In this document: positions 48,558 to 60,913 of the stretch, one piece after another
Layout: every line of letters starts with the position of its first letter
Numbering within the stretch: position 1 is the stretch's first letter
Source of the DNA: Isoetes taiwanensis
Taxonomy: Eukaryota > Streptophyta > Lycopodiopsida > Isoetales > Isoetaceae
Direction of reading: 5' to 3'
NCBI GenBank assembly: GCA_021234155.1
Contig: JAJEKV010000045.1
Coordinates: forward strand, 2,993,434 to 3,057,433
DNA: 64,000 nucleotides
Notes under the pieces: model-generated
Seen by the model: the letters and a program-made list of their open reading frames with translations, nothing else
Told to the model about the DNA's origin: nothing
The model's database searches: none
Made by a program: the position numbers and the translations under genes

Positions 48558-49870
48558 GGCGTTGCGTTGCGTGGCGCTTCTGCGACAATAAGCGTGGCCG
48601 GACGATGCGCCCCGCGGCCAGCAAAGCTGCCGCCACGCCGGATATTCAGGCGTCGTTTAACCATTGTAGTTGTTTTTCTTGACAGGTAAACAGGGTAGAC
48701 TGATATGTACCTGGATCAAATCAACCTGTTATTTTTAGTCTTTGCATCATAATAGAATTGAACATGAGATATAACTCACATCATGACTATGTATACTACC
48801 AGCATAGGTGGAGAGAGCTGCCAAATATTTACGACATCCGAGCCGGCACTTCGAGTTGTAATTGATTCAAAAATTGCTACTGCTAGCTTATTTATACTAT
48901 TTAAACCTTCCAGAGCGGGAGAATTCCATTCAAATATTAGTAAGCAGAACGTCTGAAGGCCATTGAAGCACACTATGGTAATCGTGAGCCAGATTGTTTG
49001 AGCATGTGGGAAAAGGTGAGCATAAAACTTGTTAGGGTGATGGAGGAGGTAGTGATATGCAAGTCTGGCATCACCATCTGAAAAATGATGAAGAAAGAAA
49101 ATGGAAAATCTGAGACAAAGGGGGAACATGGTGTTACCCATGAGGATCATGAGACCTAGCCATAAGAGCAGGGCTGGACATGTTCTGAGTGCAAACGTTG
49201 TCTCAGTCACCACAGAATATCCTGTATTGTTGAACATGGAAACTACTGCAAACCAAGAAAAGCAAATATGATTGATCTTGTATTGCTGCAGCACATGCTG
49301 TGCTTGAGGGCTCAGCACCACAAAAATTTCTCTCACAACAAAACCCAGAACCAGAATTCCAATGTAATACGAAAACACTACTCTGATAAGCAGAATCAAA
49401 GCATGGTGCTCAAGTTGCAGGCTGCTTCTCTGATGCTCAACATGTATTTGAAAAGAAAGTTTAACATCTTTTGTCAGATCCTTTTGACCCTGATCATACA
49501 TTTTTGAATAAGTATGAATGTAATGAGAACCAGCTTTTAGTTTCCATTCTAACTCCAACTGCTGAAGCTCCAGAGTTTGGAGTTGGCAGTAGATTTTATG
49601 TTTTCTGACAAGCAATGGAGCTAAAGAAGTGAAAATTTGGCTACCCAAGATCATGAAAGTGGTGAGGATGAATCCATCAAATACAGTTTCGGCCTGTGCA
49701 CTGGTTGAAACCAGACCTGTAACTGTAAGAGCAGAGACAAGGTTGTAGAGTGCATTGATGAAAGTTGTAGGCTTTGAGAAAGATTTGGGCATCCAGAGCA
49801 GCAGGCTTCCTGTTATAGAAAGAGCAACAAAGTATGTGATATGAAGGCGGTAATATTGCTTAGCATCCAT

Positions 49871-52749
49871 GTGATTTGTAGCAGAATTGATTGAATCGAA
49901 TCGAATTGAATGGAAAAACATCTATGCTTGTTTTATTCTTGGGTTGGTAGAGTGCCAGCCACTAACTAACACATCATTCCTATGTAGTAGCACTAAGTCC
50001 TATCTTTTGTATTGGCCACAGTGATGAAGGCATGTGTCCCAACATTAAGGCACCTATAGGATGAAGAAATGTCCTAATAATCATTTGTTACAGATCCTTC
50101 TGTTTAAGGGGGTGTTCACCCTATTCCTGTCATGAACTTTCCAACATGGTCAACCATTATCCTCAAAATGTGATTACAGATGTCTCTTTCATGCCTTTCC
50201 CACTGTATACAATGTGAGAAAAAATTCATGCACGAGTTGCCCTTTTCTGCGTACAGAGTAGTAAATGTCCTCCAATGAAACAAAACCTTCACAATACTTG
50301 GATGCCTGTGGCATGGATTGGCTTCTCAGATTAAGATATAAGATAAGTGTTTGGTGTAATCATGCTTACCTGTATAGGTATGCTCGTGTGCGAAACTGCT
50401 AAAGCTCGGTTGTTGCCTGCTTGTATAGGAAATTCAAATTCTCCAACCTCCTCCCGCCATAGCTCTAACCTCTGCTCCGGGCCACTGTTTTATACTTTCT
50501 AGACTTCGTGTCGTTTGGCATAAAAAAAACATAAGTTGTGGTGTCCTTCAGGGAAAAACATAAGTTCTTGTGCAAAATAGCATGTGAGTAGCAAGGTTTG
50601 TAATATTAAGATTGCTTTGTTGACAGGGTGCACAAACTGATATTTTGAATCTTTTTGTTTTTGGAAGCTATCACTCAACTATCTCTAATTGACCAGTGAA
50701 TGCCTACTATCACTCAACTATCTCTACCCAGTGAATGCCTAGTCCTTAACTTCCAAGACATTTTAGAACATGTGGGAACTTTTTATTTTTAGGATTCTTA
50801 TAAGAACAACTCTAAAATTTTCTTTCTTTATGGTGCCAGGGTGATTATGAACTATAGCTATTAGTTAGTACCTACTAATGATGTTTCCTTTGAGATGTAA
50901 AAGAACTTAGAAAGAATTTCAAAGTTCTCTGCGTATTTGGATATCTTGGTAGCGCACATACTTGCACATATGGAATGGCTCTCCCATTTTTCTAGGTATT
51001 CATGTCACAAGCGCAATTTCATTCTTAGTGAGGATTATGCTCCAACTCTTAGATTGGATTGCATTGCATAGAATTAACATATACCAAAACATTGTTCCTA
51101 TTATTTGCATATGAAACGTGATATTTCGTCTATGTGTGTCACCTTCTTTCAATGGAAGCACCTAGTACATGGCATGAGTAATTTAGTTGATGGTATGACT
51201 ATGACGATTTAGTTGCATCGATCAAGATAAACTAACTCCAAGTTGTTTCATATTTCTCTTGTCCAACAATTCCACCTATATGAATATAGGTAGAAAACTT
51301 ATAGGCAGGATTTTCAGATTTTGCTTTATGAAGCATGTAGTTCTTGGTCTAGAAGTCTGTATCGCACGATGTTCTAGTCTATTCTAATCTACTGGATAAG
51401 GAATAGTGTAGATATTTGAATAATCCATATTACACATGTTGTTTTAGTCTAATGCAGGATATTCTAATTTATTGATTAGGCAATAGTGAATAATCCATAA
51501 TATACATATGTTGCTTCCTGTAAATATGGTCCCATTGTGCAACATGCAAGTGTGCTATCCATCTCTATTTTTTGTGAGCTGCTACATTCAACATCATCCC
51601 ATTAAGATCTTTTAAGGTACATATCCTTGAAACCTATGTGTACCTTTAAAAAATAGATAATTCTTGTTTCATTATCGTCGGATTAGGAATATGTTTGACT
51701 ATGCTCTGTGGCAAAAGAGGAAACAAAGATAGATAGTATTTTTACGCCATGCCACATTGACAAAATCCATGAGGACATATAACAGACCCCTAGAGACTTG
51801 GACAAAAGATCCCTTAATTACTAACCCATTTACTAACCCAATGGACTAGCCACTAAACCAAACAAGGGGGAATCAAAGGGAGCTCAGTTTAACAAAAAGT
51901 ATTAACTAAATTCAAAGAGAACCAACCAAATCTTTGTAGCCCTATAGATGTGCCCTAAGTGTAACAACAAACCCAACCTATTGTTCATTGCTAATGCATT
52001 CCTAAGCACCAAAGTTACCAAAGCTCCAAAAAAAAGGGGTGTATTTACTATTCCGCATCAAGCAAATGCAATGCTAGTATATTATCATGTAATGCATGGT
52101 TGGGTGCAATTACTCCATGATTACATGTAAGTTATAACATGGAATGACATTTTATGTAGAATGTTAGTTGTAAGCTTCTCTATTCGATGTAAGTGCACCC
52201 CAACTATGAATTATGCTTGGTAATCGATGGGCAAGAGGGTTAACCACTCGGTGGTGGCTCGTGGTTGCCGCCACTTGTCGGCCACCTCGTGGTTTTACAG
52301 GGCTAACATGCAAACTTGTTCAGGATTTGGCATCATATCTGCTGTTGACATCTCTGCGCTTGACTGGTCTGAGAGGGAGGGAGAGTGTATGTTCACTAGA
52401 GTAGAGTCTTGCACATAGATCTAGATGTGAAGTTCATATTCAGTCTACAGACCACTATAGACTATTACAAATATATATGTCTATGCACATATCTTGTTTA
52501 AACAGATCTTGACCCTACATAGCTAGAATGGCATGAATAATCAGTGCTTACATTGGTAGGCATCATACAGCCCCTACACAGCGAGAATGTAAATGGCTAA
52601 TTAGCACTCACATTGATAGGTACATACAGCTCCTAACGATCATGCTTTCTAACGATCGGCAGCTTAGAGTTAAAGCTTCATTCATGACTAATTGAACATT
52701 TCAACTATTTTTAATTTTCTCATATATCAGTTGGATACCTTCTAACTAT
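49871..52749. other. Intergenic stretch with small direct repeats
   Basis: Contains a 39-bp direct pair at 50668-50740 (CTATCACTCAACTATCTCT ... GTGAATGCCTA). Related blocks with TATTCTAAT and AATAATCCATA lie at 51375-51500. An imperfect pair with ACAGC-CCTA lies near 52540-52640. No gene seen. Confidence 0.5.
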
Positions 52750-55030
52750 ACAAATGGAAACAGGTCTATATTCTGCTCAACCAACTATCTGCAAAGCAAG
52801 ACCATGGTACATGCAAAATTCACCTCAATTCACACAAGTGTATACCATCTCTGAATTTAGACATGTAGATGGATTGGAGAGCCATGCCAAGGCAAGATGC
52901 CAAGATTTAGAGAAGGTCCAGGATATTCAAAGGAATGGTGGTAAGGCTGCATTGATCCGTGGAAAACTACGCATCTTTACACCATCACATGCAACCTTTG
53001 CTGACACATTTCATCATGTTATGACCACTCATACTGTTGTTGTTGCAAATGTTGTATACGTCAAAGCTGCAAATGTGCATTGTAATTTCCATCCTCTGCA
53101 CCCGCCACATCTTCTCATGCTCAAGAACTCTCCTCTCACGATGTTGCTAATATTATACCTGCTGCTACTACTGTTGATGTTGCTGCTACCGCTACTGCTA
53201 CTGCCGATGCTGCCTCTATGGAACAAGCCTCTTAAGTTCACACAGCTCATACTCTAAATGTATCTTCCTAGGAAATGTACCTTCAGTTGGTGTCTTAGAA
53301 TTGTCGAATTTTCCCTGGCATAAAGGTGATGGCCTGAATCCCATTGCAAAAGATATGGATATACTTCTGCTCATGGAAACATGGAAGCATTCTACCAAAA
53401 AACTACCTCATTTCACAGGCTATCAATACTTTTCATTATTTAATGAATGTCATGGGCAGTGAGGTTGTGGCAGGGTTGCTTCCTATTTGAAGGATGCCCT
53501 TGCTCCATATATCACACTTCATAAAGCTTGATAGATATAACCGCTACATGTGGATCAAACTCCATTGCAATGGTCGTAGTGCCATTTTTGTTGCTGCATG
53601 TTACTTTCCACCTATATTATCACCTTTCTATGATGAATATCATGTAGACCGCAATGATCCTTATGGTGATCTTCATGATGACATTGCTCAAATCAAACTG
53701 TTCGCGTATGCTATTCTTCTTGGTGACTTCAATGCTCGTACTGCGGCAATGCAAGCTGCTCAGCAAATGCCCGTGACCCTTTATGGATGTCTGCTAATGA
53801 TACAATTTTGCCATATTCATTGCCTAATGCAAACAAACATGTCTCAACATCTGGAAGGGAGCTCATTCAATTGTGTGAAGTCTTTGGGATGGTAATTTGC
53901 AATGGCTTAGAGTAATGGCCACATTCTAAAAGTGTTACATGCAGAAAGGATAGGCAAGGAGGTGGTACTAGTGTTGTTTATATCATTTCCCAATTGCAAG
54001 TCTTTGATATTATTTTAGATTTTCAAATTGGCACAAGGCATAGAGATGAGGAGATAAATTCTGACCATTATCCACTTTATTTGTCATTAAAGTGGCAACT
54101 TACACCTCCTCAACTCATTGCTGTCCATGCTCCTGTTTCTCACATTCGCCTGACCTATTTTAGATCTTTTGAATATGTATAGACATTAGCTCCTGCACTT
54201 GAAGGTATTTTGAATTACCCAACTCTTCAAGAACGTAATGGTGCATTTGCTGATGCTTTGCTTACTTCTGTTGTCTTCTGCTTTGGTACACATGCTTCTG
54301 TCATGAACCTACACAAGAAGTACGGAAGAAATACGCCACTTGAGATCAGTAAGGAATCTGATATATGAACAGGAAAAAGAATACAATGGCCCGAAGGCAA
54401 GCAGGTTGTCACAGCTTCTAGTGCTGCTCAGGCTAGTAGAAAATCTTTTCCTAGAAATGCATGGTTCGATGCAAAATGCAAGCAGCTTAAAAAACACTTG
54501 CGAATGCTCATTGAGCTAGATACACGTCATAATGCCATCAAGAATTATAAGTTTGTATTGAAATGCAAGAAAAGGCACGCTTTGTTGTTGAGCATTAGAA
54601 GCAAATGTTTGAATTGCTGTTACGTGAGCCTCGGACCTTCTGGTGCAAAATATTATATCGACCACATCCTAGATTTGACATATTCCTATGTAGCAATGGG
54701 ATGAGCGTTTGTTCCAATTATATGATCATCCTGGGATTCTTAATTCTGTGCCTTTTTTGGTAGGTAATATTCTTCAATTCATAGAGGATAAAGTCAAAGA
54801 ATGTCTGCAACATCTATCCAATGGCAAGTCTCCTAATCTTCAAGGTTTGCAAGCATAATTGCTTAAATGGGGGAGTCCGCAATTGCTTCCAATCATCACT
54901 GCTCTTTTAACTCAAGCTTTACAAGAAGGATTGCCAGAAACTTGGGCTATCAGTAAGGTCGTACCAATTCACAAAGTAGGTGATAACCCTTCGAATTATC
55001 GCATGATCATGATTCACAAACCTCATTTTC
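52750..55030 (+). mobile_element. LINE fragment: endonuclease domain and start of RT
   Basis: Plus-strand frames read DILLLMETWKHSTKKLPHF (about 53365), then VAACYFPP (about 53590), LLGDFNARTAAMQ (about 53718-53756) and RDEEINSDHYPLYLSLKWQ (about 54040-54095). These are the order and motifs of an AP-type LINE endonuclease (GDFNAR, SDH). Further on, GLPETWAISKVVPIHKVGD and NYRMIMI (about 54925-55015) are the RT entry region. The sequence then breaks off near 55030. Several frameshifts are present. The family is the same as the minus-strand LINE at 25664-28491, as shown by RDEEI and SDH-x-PLYL. An ORF1-like part may begin at 52754 but is not recognisable. Confidence 0.78.
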
Positions 55031-55225
55031 GTCGTTTTTTTTTTAAATCTCTATTTTTTCCTTCCGGAAATACGTGTCGAATCTAGGAAGAGGCATTAAC
55101 GCCGAATATGCCTAAAGAATCTTTCCGATAATAATTATACATGTATTGACTAGAAAAGTGGCTAATGTTTGTTGGTCTTATGTTGGGAATCTGTAAAGAT
55201 GCACAACCATAATTGTTCTTGTATA

Positions 55226-55510
55226 AACTCATAAGTGTGCATTGGTTGAGACCAAGCCTGTAACTCTAAGAGCATAGACAAGGTTGTAGAATGTGTACAT
55301 GTCATTATAGACGTATCTCTCATCTATACACGAGTATTTTATATATGGTGGGAGTTTTCTATACATAAGGAGTTGTAGAAGGTTGGAGGAGTCTCTAAGA
55401 AGAACCAACGATTCCTGAGATGACTTAAAATTGAATTCAATTTTTTTCTTTCTTAGAATCATTGTTTCTAGCATCAAGTAAACGATAGCAACGGAATTGA
55501 ACCGAATGAG
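55226..55510 (-). pseudogene. Third HKT fragment (exon 1 scrap)
   Basis: The minus strand reads FYNLVYALRVTGLVSTNAH at about 55236-55300, matching LYNLVSALTVTGLVSTSAQ of the pseudogene copy over pore loop A. About 170 bp further upstream, near 55466-55510, the bases TAGCATCAAG...GGAATTGAACCGAATG resemble the start-codon region of that copy (49861-49900), with the ATG destroyed. The segment in between does not match. This is therefore a remnant of the beginning of a third HKT gene in the same orientation. Confidence 0.7.
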
Positions 55511-55897
55511 GCTTTGTGGGCTAAAAGAGTATTGTCATATTTAGCTAACCATCCCAAATGCAAAAAAGAATTGTCCCTTTGCATTTCCCAATCTTAAATT
55601 GATGCTACACCCAAAATCATTAATCTTTAGAATCCAATCAGCTAGTGCCATGTTATATTTTGGAAGTTCATGCATGCACGTAAGTATAACACGTAGGTAC
55701 TCCTCTACACACTCCCTTTGTCACATAACATTCTATTTTCTATGAGGTGATCTCAATATCTTCTTATTTAAAATGGGATGGCTTTGATTTTCGAGCCCGG
55801 AACCCGCATGTGCAGACGCATGCGGCGTTCCCTTCGGCCCCTTGCGGGACGCAAATTTTCAAATGCTTGATTTTGTTTGGCTTTTGCCTTTTCTGTA
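55511..55897. other. Intergenic stretch
   Basis: No gene. A GC-rich patch with CCCGCATGTGCAGACGCATG lies near 55800. Confidence 0.45.
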
Positions 55898-56043
55898 TAT
55901 AAGAATGGCAGTTTACTGCCGATTCCCAGGGAGTCATCCCTGCCTCCGCGCTGCCGATTCCCAGGGAGGAATCCCTGCCGACGCGCGGAGCGCGGAGGCA
56001 GGGATGACTCCCTGGGAATCGGCAGTAAACTGCCATTCTTATA
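55898..56043. repeat. Perfect foldback with 55-bp arms
   Basis: Left arm 55898-55952 and right arm 55989-56043 are exact reverse complements by reading. They begin TATAAGAATGGCAGTTTACT and run through ATTCCCAGGGAGTCATCCC to CCTCCGCGCT. The 36-nt loop contains another GCCGATTCCCAGGGAG copy that can pair within itself. The perfection suggests a young element or gene conversion between the arms. Confidence 0.92.
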
Positions 56044-56046
56044 ACG

Positions 56047-56293
56047 TGGATGCAACTTGGGTTGCATTCTGCACCTTGGAGCTCCGGAATCAGAGATAAA
56101 ATCTCCAGAATCAGGGGTAGAAACGTCAGAATAAGAGGTAAATGGTGAGAATCGAAGGTAAATTTTCAAGAACGTTGAGTAAGTTCAAGAACAGCTGCCG
56201 CTGTAAGATTAGGAGTAGTTCTGGAAAAGAACCTTTGCCAGATGGCGCGATGCCATTGGCGGATATGGCAGAATGCAACCTAAGTTGCATTTA
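56047..56293. repeat. Inverted repeat around ATGCAACTTGGGTTGC
   Basis: ATGCAACTTGGGTTGCATTC (about 56049) and GAATGCAACCTAAGTTGCAT (about 56272) are inverted copies with one mismatch, about 200 bp apart and next to the foldback. A GCGATGCCATTGGC-type patch lies between. Confidence 0.75.
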
Positions 56294-56455
56294 CGTCTGT
56301 CTTCCGTCTTTTTTTCGGTGTGGGGCGGCCAGCTCTAGGAGAATCGAACAGGGGAAACAAGGCGATGTGAGAATCGAAGGAGGGACGTCATATTGGGTTA
56401 TTGAGCTTTAAACGTTACAGGTTTAGGATAGCTTAGAGTCTCGGGAATCTCAAGA

Positions 56456-56502
56456 CCAAGTTTTCTTAGGCGTTTTGAATCCAAGTTTTCTTAGGCGTTT
56501 TG
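56456..56502. repeat. 25-bp-period tandem pair
   Basis: CCAAGTTTTCTTAGGCGTTT occurs at 56456 and 56481. Confidence 0.9.
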
Positions 56503-59500
56503 TTCTTCAGTGCCATCGCTGGAGCAGGTAAATTCTAAGGCCCTAAATCGTCTTCATCTTATCTGTTTATGCATTCTGGCATCGCTTACATTTGCAGAAG
56601 TTTGCTGGTTTTTATTTGCTGGAAAAAGAGATCGGGCCATTCATTTGAAGCAGAGTAGCTGAGCACGTGACTATAGTAGGCTTAGGCACTTGGATTCTTT
56701 CTGATTTTTTGCTTTTCCTTGCTTGATATCTGTATATCCAATCAGATCCACATTTACTAAATGTGATTTCCGAGGTCACTATGCTTTAAGGCCATTCTAT
56801 TTAAATTCTATTTTATGAGAGGATCGGTGCTTTACTTCCACTGCATTGTTGGCCATTATAGATCTCTGTTGCTTCAGGAATTCTGCTATTGAACATGTTT
56901 ACTAGCTAGAATATGTTTACTAGCACATGTTTGAATATGTTTTGGAGCTTGGACTTTGCTCATCAGGTCAGCCTCTGGACCAAAAGAGATGATTCCCCTT
57001 TCCATTGCCTGTTTCCATTTCTTTCAATCACGGTTTTTCCCAAGATTTGAGGGCAAAACAAAGATGCCCAAGCCCGTTTCTTTCAAACCCCCTTCCTTTT
57101 GTTCCGTTTTTTCTACCTGCTCTGCCAATCATAGAGGGCTTGGAGTTGAAGCTTCCCTGGAACAATTTTTTTTGCAGATTTTCTTCTCTCACATCCCTTT
57201 GGTCTTGGTTTATAATGCATACTGTAAATTTTCGGTAGTTATTTGCTTTGTTTTTGTAAACCTAAACTATACTTGTAGGTGGAGGTTGGAGCAACTCATT
57301 TTTCCCTCTTCTGCGCTTCTTTATCTTGGTGCGTTTTCTTTCTGAAAGAAGAATTAGGCAGCCATATTGCGTTCAGGAGTTGATTTTTTGCCTTTATTTG
57401 CAGGGAATTTCCAGGCAAGTAATGCATTCTAGATGATGCATTTCCTTTGCCATGTATGGACCTGGATTGCACTTTGTTAAATGGTCCTTAGTCTAAGATG
57501 CTATTTTATTATTCTGATTTAATTTGTTTTCTTAACTATTGCAGGTGTATTGCAACATTGGGATTCTGTGCCGAGGTCTTGGACATCAGGTAATTTCTGT
57601 GTAAGAAGAGCACATCCGTCTTTGAATCCAAATGCACATTTTTTAAATGTTTCCCTCTTGCTACCAATGCAAACACACAAAAACAGTCTTTTTTGTATTG
57701 CTGTGATAATCTGTACTATGATTCTAAGCTTTGTTATTACTCGAGTTTAGTTGCTCATATTTGAATTTAATCCATGCTTCGTATTTCCTTATTTTGTGGT
57801 TGCTTAAATGCAACTTAGCTGCAACTTATATTTTCTTATAGCTGTGAAGAAGAGATTAGAGACTCTATATGCTGTGAGGATGGTTTTCCGGCGAAACTTC
57901 CTCATTCGGTTTTTTCTTCAACGTAAGCATTTTTCTCTCAATGCAATTCCTTTGATTCCTTTTTGCTTAAGATCTAATGTAAAAACAGGTTTTTTTTGTA
58001 TCCCATGCGTTGATCTATAGCATCTTTCCTCGTAAATCTGCTTTTTCCTGCTTGCTTTCTGGCTTTTAATGTTATGGCCATTGTTTTTTTTTTCTGTAAT
58101 TACAGGTTCTTCGTTTATCTCTGGTTCGATCTTTAGAGTTCTCTTGCAAAATCTGCTTTTCCCTTCTTGCTTTAGCTTTTAGTGTTACGGCCGCTAATTT
58201 TTCATATACGATTTCAATTTCTTTGAATCTCTGGCTTACTATCTGTGTATTGCCTCTCCTGCTTACTATCTCTGAGAAAATCCGTGAATAAAAGAACCAA
58301 ATAGACTGTTTGAGTTGGTTAACTCAAATTTTGATATGCAGGTGCCTTTTAGAATGCCTTATTCCTATCACTAGATAATGATTATAAAAATATAATGATA
58401 TATTGATTATTGAATTATTGCTTTGACTGGATAATGATTATGAAAACATACTGATCTTGCTGCTGCCTGCCTTTCTTTTGCATCAGAACAGAGATTTCCA
58501 TCTTACTTTCTCCATCCTACTCTACAGAGCTGCAAGGTAAATATCTGAAAGGTAAATATCATTGCAACAGGTTGAAAGATTAGGTTGTAATTTTCCCTTT
58601 GTTGGCATGGCCTTGAAGTCTTGCTTTTGAACCGTGTTTGAAAATAATGTGTTTTTTACTGCCCCTTTACTTCTTTCAATGTTGTCATTGTTTATTGTTT
58701 CTGGCAATATAATTTTGACCAGGACAACCTCTTTTCATTTAAGATTCTGCTTTGGTGCAACAAGTATTCTGCATTGAAGTGCCATACATGTGTTGGTGCC
58801 ATTTTGGTACATTTGTAAGTATATTATGGCGCTTCTTTGGGAGGCAGAAATAATTTTCTAGAAAATAATAATGATGCTAATGGTAAAGCCTTGCCTAAAA
58901 ATCTACTTGCTGATCCAACGTGAATAAACTCTATTCTTATTTTTACGTCATTTGCCCAATATGGAATGTTGGCTTTTAAATACACACCCATGCCGATAGG
59001 CCCAGACAAAACAAGTGATGCTTTGCCAGGCACACATAAATAACAAGTGAGAGCTTTGCTAGAAACATTGGACAACGAATGGAATATTTTTTGTTTACGA
59101 ACGTATAGCTAGCTAACAATGTTCTCCGTTACTTTTGGATGAGATTTTACATGGTTAAGATTTTAAAGTTTTTATATTGTAATATTGATGAAAGTATCCT
59201 TCACGTCATATACGCAACAATGGTTCAAATATGACATCTAAAGAGGGCTTCAAACATGATAATAAGGTCCATGGCAAAATACTGTTCGACACAAATACAT
59301 ACCCATTTGTATATCAAATGCCTATATAGCCATACACCCCTATGTATGCTTGGCATTTCTTTAATAGCAAAAGCTTTCAAGTGTTGCTGGTGAAATTGTA
59401 GAGGCACATAAAAATAGGGCTTCCGGAATTGGTAGACAAATAAGAACATGGCTTATGGATCAGGGCTTTTGGAATTGGAACATTGCTTCTAGAATTTACT

Positions 59501-60570
59501 GACCTTTTATATTTGTATAAATATCACCCACTGCAATATGGTGAGCAAAATGCAGATATCTTCACTGCAACGAATATATTCTATTGTGTTTTGGTTATTC
59601 AAATTTTCATTGTATTGGTTTTCTATATACAAAGCATGGCGCCAAGATGTGTTATAACATTTACTATTCCTGAAGGTCACTATTGCATTTGTGATGCAGT
59701 ATCATATTTGAAGCGCCAAGGTAAGGGTTTGATCACAGCTTTTGGTGCTTCATTAACTTCAAAGCCCCTGATATGTATTCTTCTAACATGCAGATGCCAC
59801 AAGGATCTCTCACATCTTAGCACTTCATTCTCTTATACATCGCAATCCCAAATGCAATCCCTTTATCCCCGTAGCTTGAGTCAAAAGCTTTTGCTTGAGT
59901 CAAAAGTTTTTGCAAGACTAAGTAAAGAGTGCCAATAGGGAGCATTTTGGATTGCTCTTTTGAAAATGACTAGGCATGAATGGCTACAATGTGTTACACA
60001 CTTTTTCATATGAACCATCATGGTGAGGCGGTACATACATCGGGCACCTTTCTTGCCTTGACCAACTACAATCTAAGTACATGTTTCAATCAAACCTTTA
60101 TTAGCTATAGGATGTTTAGAATCTAGGATTATAAATGCATTGACTTTTCTTATTACTCACATAATTACTCATGCATGGAGATTATTTTGAGGCTACAAAT
60201 TTCATCGTTTTCTAACTACATCTATGCCATAAACCAAGACAAATGAATAAGAGAATGATAGCACCCTTATATTGAATATTTGCATGATCCACATTACATT
60301 TAAATGCAATTCTATTGAACATGCATTAGATTAGATCTGCGATCTTCCACAAAGCCCTACCAATACTTTAAAAGGTATGGACTCTATTATGTTTAAATAT
60401 TCTATTTGCACCTATGTTTTCCATTATTCCTACCCATATGTTTTCCATTATTCCTACCCATCCTCAGCCAATGGCTGACACTCTATTACATCTATAGACA
60501 TGATTACATTTAGCCCTCTTAATTCTACCTTTAACCCTTACGTCTATCTATTCCGCACGTCCATGACTAA
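56503..60570. other. Long intergenic stretch, no gene assigned
   Basis: AT-rich, with T runs. The short frames do not match known families, and splice-like signals are present but exons cannot be chained. It could include introns of an unrecognised gene. Confidence 0.4.
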
Positions 60571-60600
60571 TGCCCGGCATCGCCGGGCACACGTTTCTAG
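60571..60600 (+). mobile_element. Helitron-like 3' terminus
   Basis: A GC-rich hairpin (TGCCCGG, 5-nt loop, CCGGGCA) at 60571-60589 is followed within 11 nt by CTAG and then T. This is the structure of plant Helitron 3' ends (hairpin, CTRR, insertion before T). A 5' TC terminus could not be fixed; a candidate is TCTATAGACATG near 60491, preceded by A, which would make a very short element. Confidence 0.5.
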
Positions 60601-60913
60601 TCTAAATTCTTTTATCATTCCACAAGCGTTGTTATTCGAAGATCGCGATCGTTAACTTGTCTTTACTAATGATTTCCATTCCTAGCTCTCACAAAGTCAC
60701 CAAATGTTTTTATAAGACTTTTGTACTTGGCGATATTAGAATACATCATGAACTTACAAATGCCATTAGACAAGTATTTCAAAACATCAAAAACCAATTC
60801 TCGAGCTCATTAAAAAAAAGGAGGGGGAAGGGAAGGGGAGCCCAACTAGCATCTACTATCAACTCTCTCTCCACCTTGAAAAGGAAAAGAACTATTTGAT
60901 TAAAAAAAAAAAA

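Larger units (their letters stand above)
39094..48670. mobile_element. CACTA-like non-autonomous element inserted in HKT exon 2
   Basis: The left end reads CACTACAAAATTAAAG. The right end reads CATTGTAGT, whose complement ACTACAATG matches the left end but for the outermost base. Subterminal sequences at both ends, and at 40555-40660, are crowded with ACGTCGTTTAACGACG-type words, as expected for CACTA subterminal repeats. Long T or A runs lie at 39507-39550, 40664-40692 and 48528-48555. No TNP2 or other transposase is visible inside, so the element is non-autonomous. A 3-bp target duplication is not evident, probably because exon sequence was lost at the junction. The interior is dominated by a tandem array at 41063-48470. 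Confidence 0.8.
38695..49870 (-). pseudogene. HKT-type transporter pseudogene, split by a 9.6 kb transposon
   Basis: Paralogue of the HKT gene at 8070-9920 with the same exon borders. Exon 1 (48780-49870) is fully open: start MDAKQYY, pore loop A SALTVTGLVST, loop B SMFNNTGYSVV, loop C ITTRSAGSDVVN. Exon 2 begins at 48710 (MYISVYPVY...RKTT) and is cut at about 48671. Its remainder (RKLLAKDSTYLVIALFLLC) resumes at 39093 and ends at 38962 with a GT donor. Between the pieces lies a CACTA-like element, and about 50 nt of exon present in the intact gene are absent. Exon 3 (38695-38887) reads SGYGNVGLSVG and then a stop (38854-38856) where the intact gene has Tyr of VGYSC. The C-terminal tail is shorter than in the intact gene. 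A longer upstream ATG at 49921 exists but does not match the paralogue. The insertion, the deletion and the nonsense codon each make a full-length protein impossible. Confidence 0.92.

Noticed and set aside
39094-48670. CRISPR-like regularly spaced repeats
   Set aside because: The repeat unit is over 1 kb, there are no short unique spacers, and the genome is eukaryotic.
53029-53250. Leu-rich frame (plus) and Ser/Asn-rich frame (minus) near 53.1 kb
   Set aside because: They come from a CTG/CTA-rich low-complexity stretch inside a LINE fragment.
55764-56169. Open frames across the perfect foldback
   Set aside because: They mirror each other because the DNA is palindromic; there is no independent coding evidence.
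56956-58020. Possible secreted or membrane ORFs in the 57 kb region
   Set aside because: Short, T-rich frames without family motifs or a consistent exon chain.
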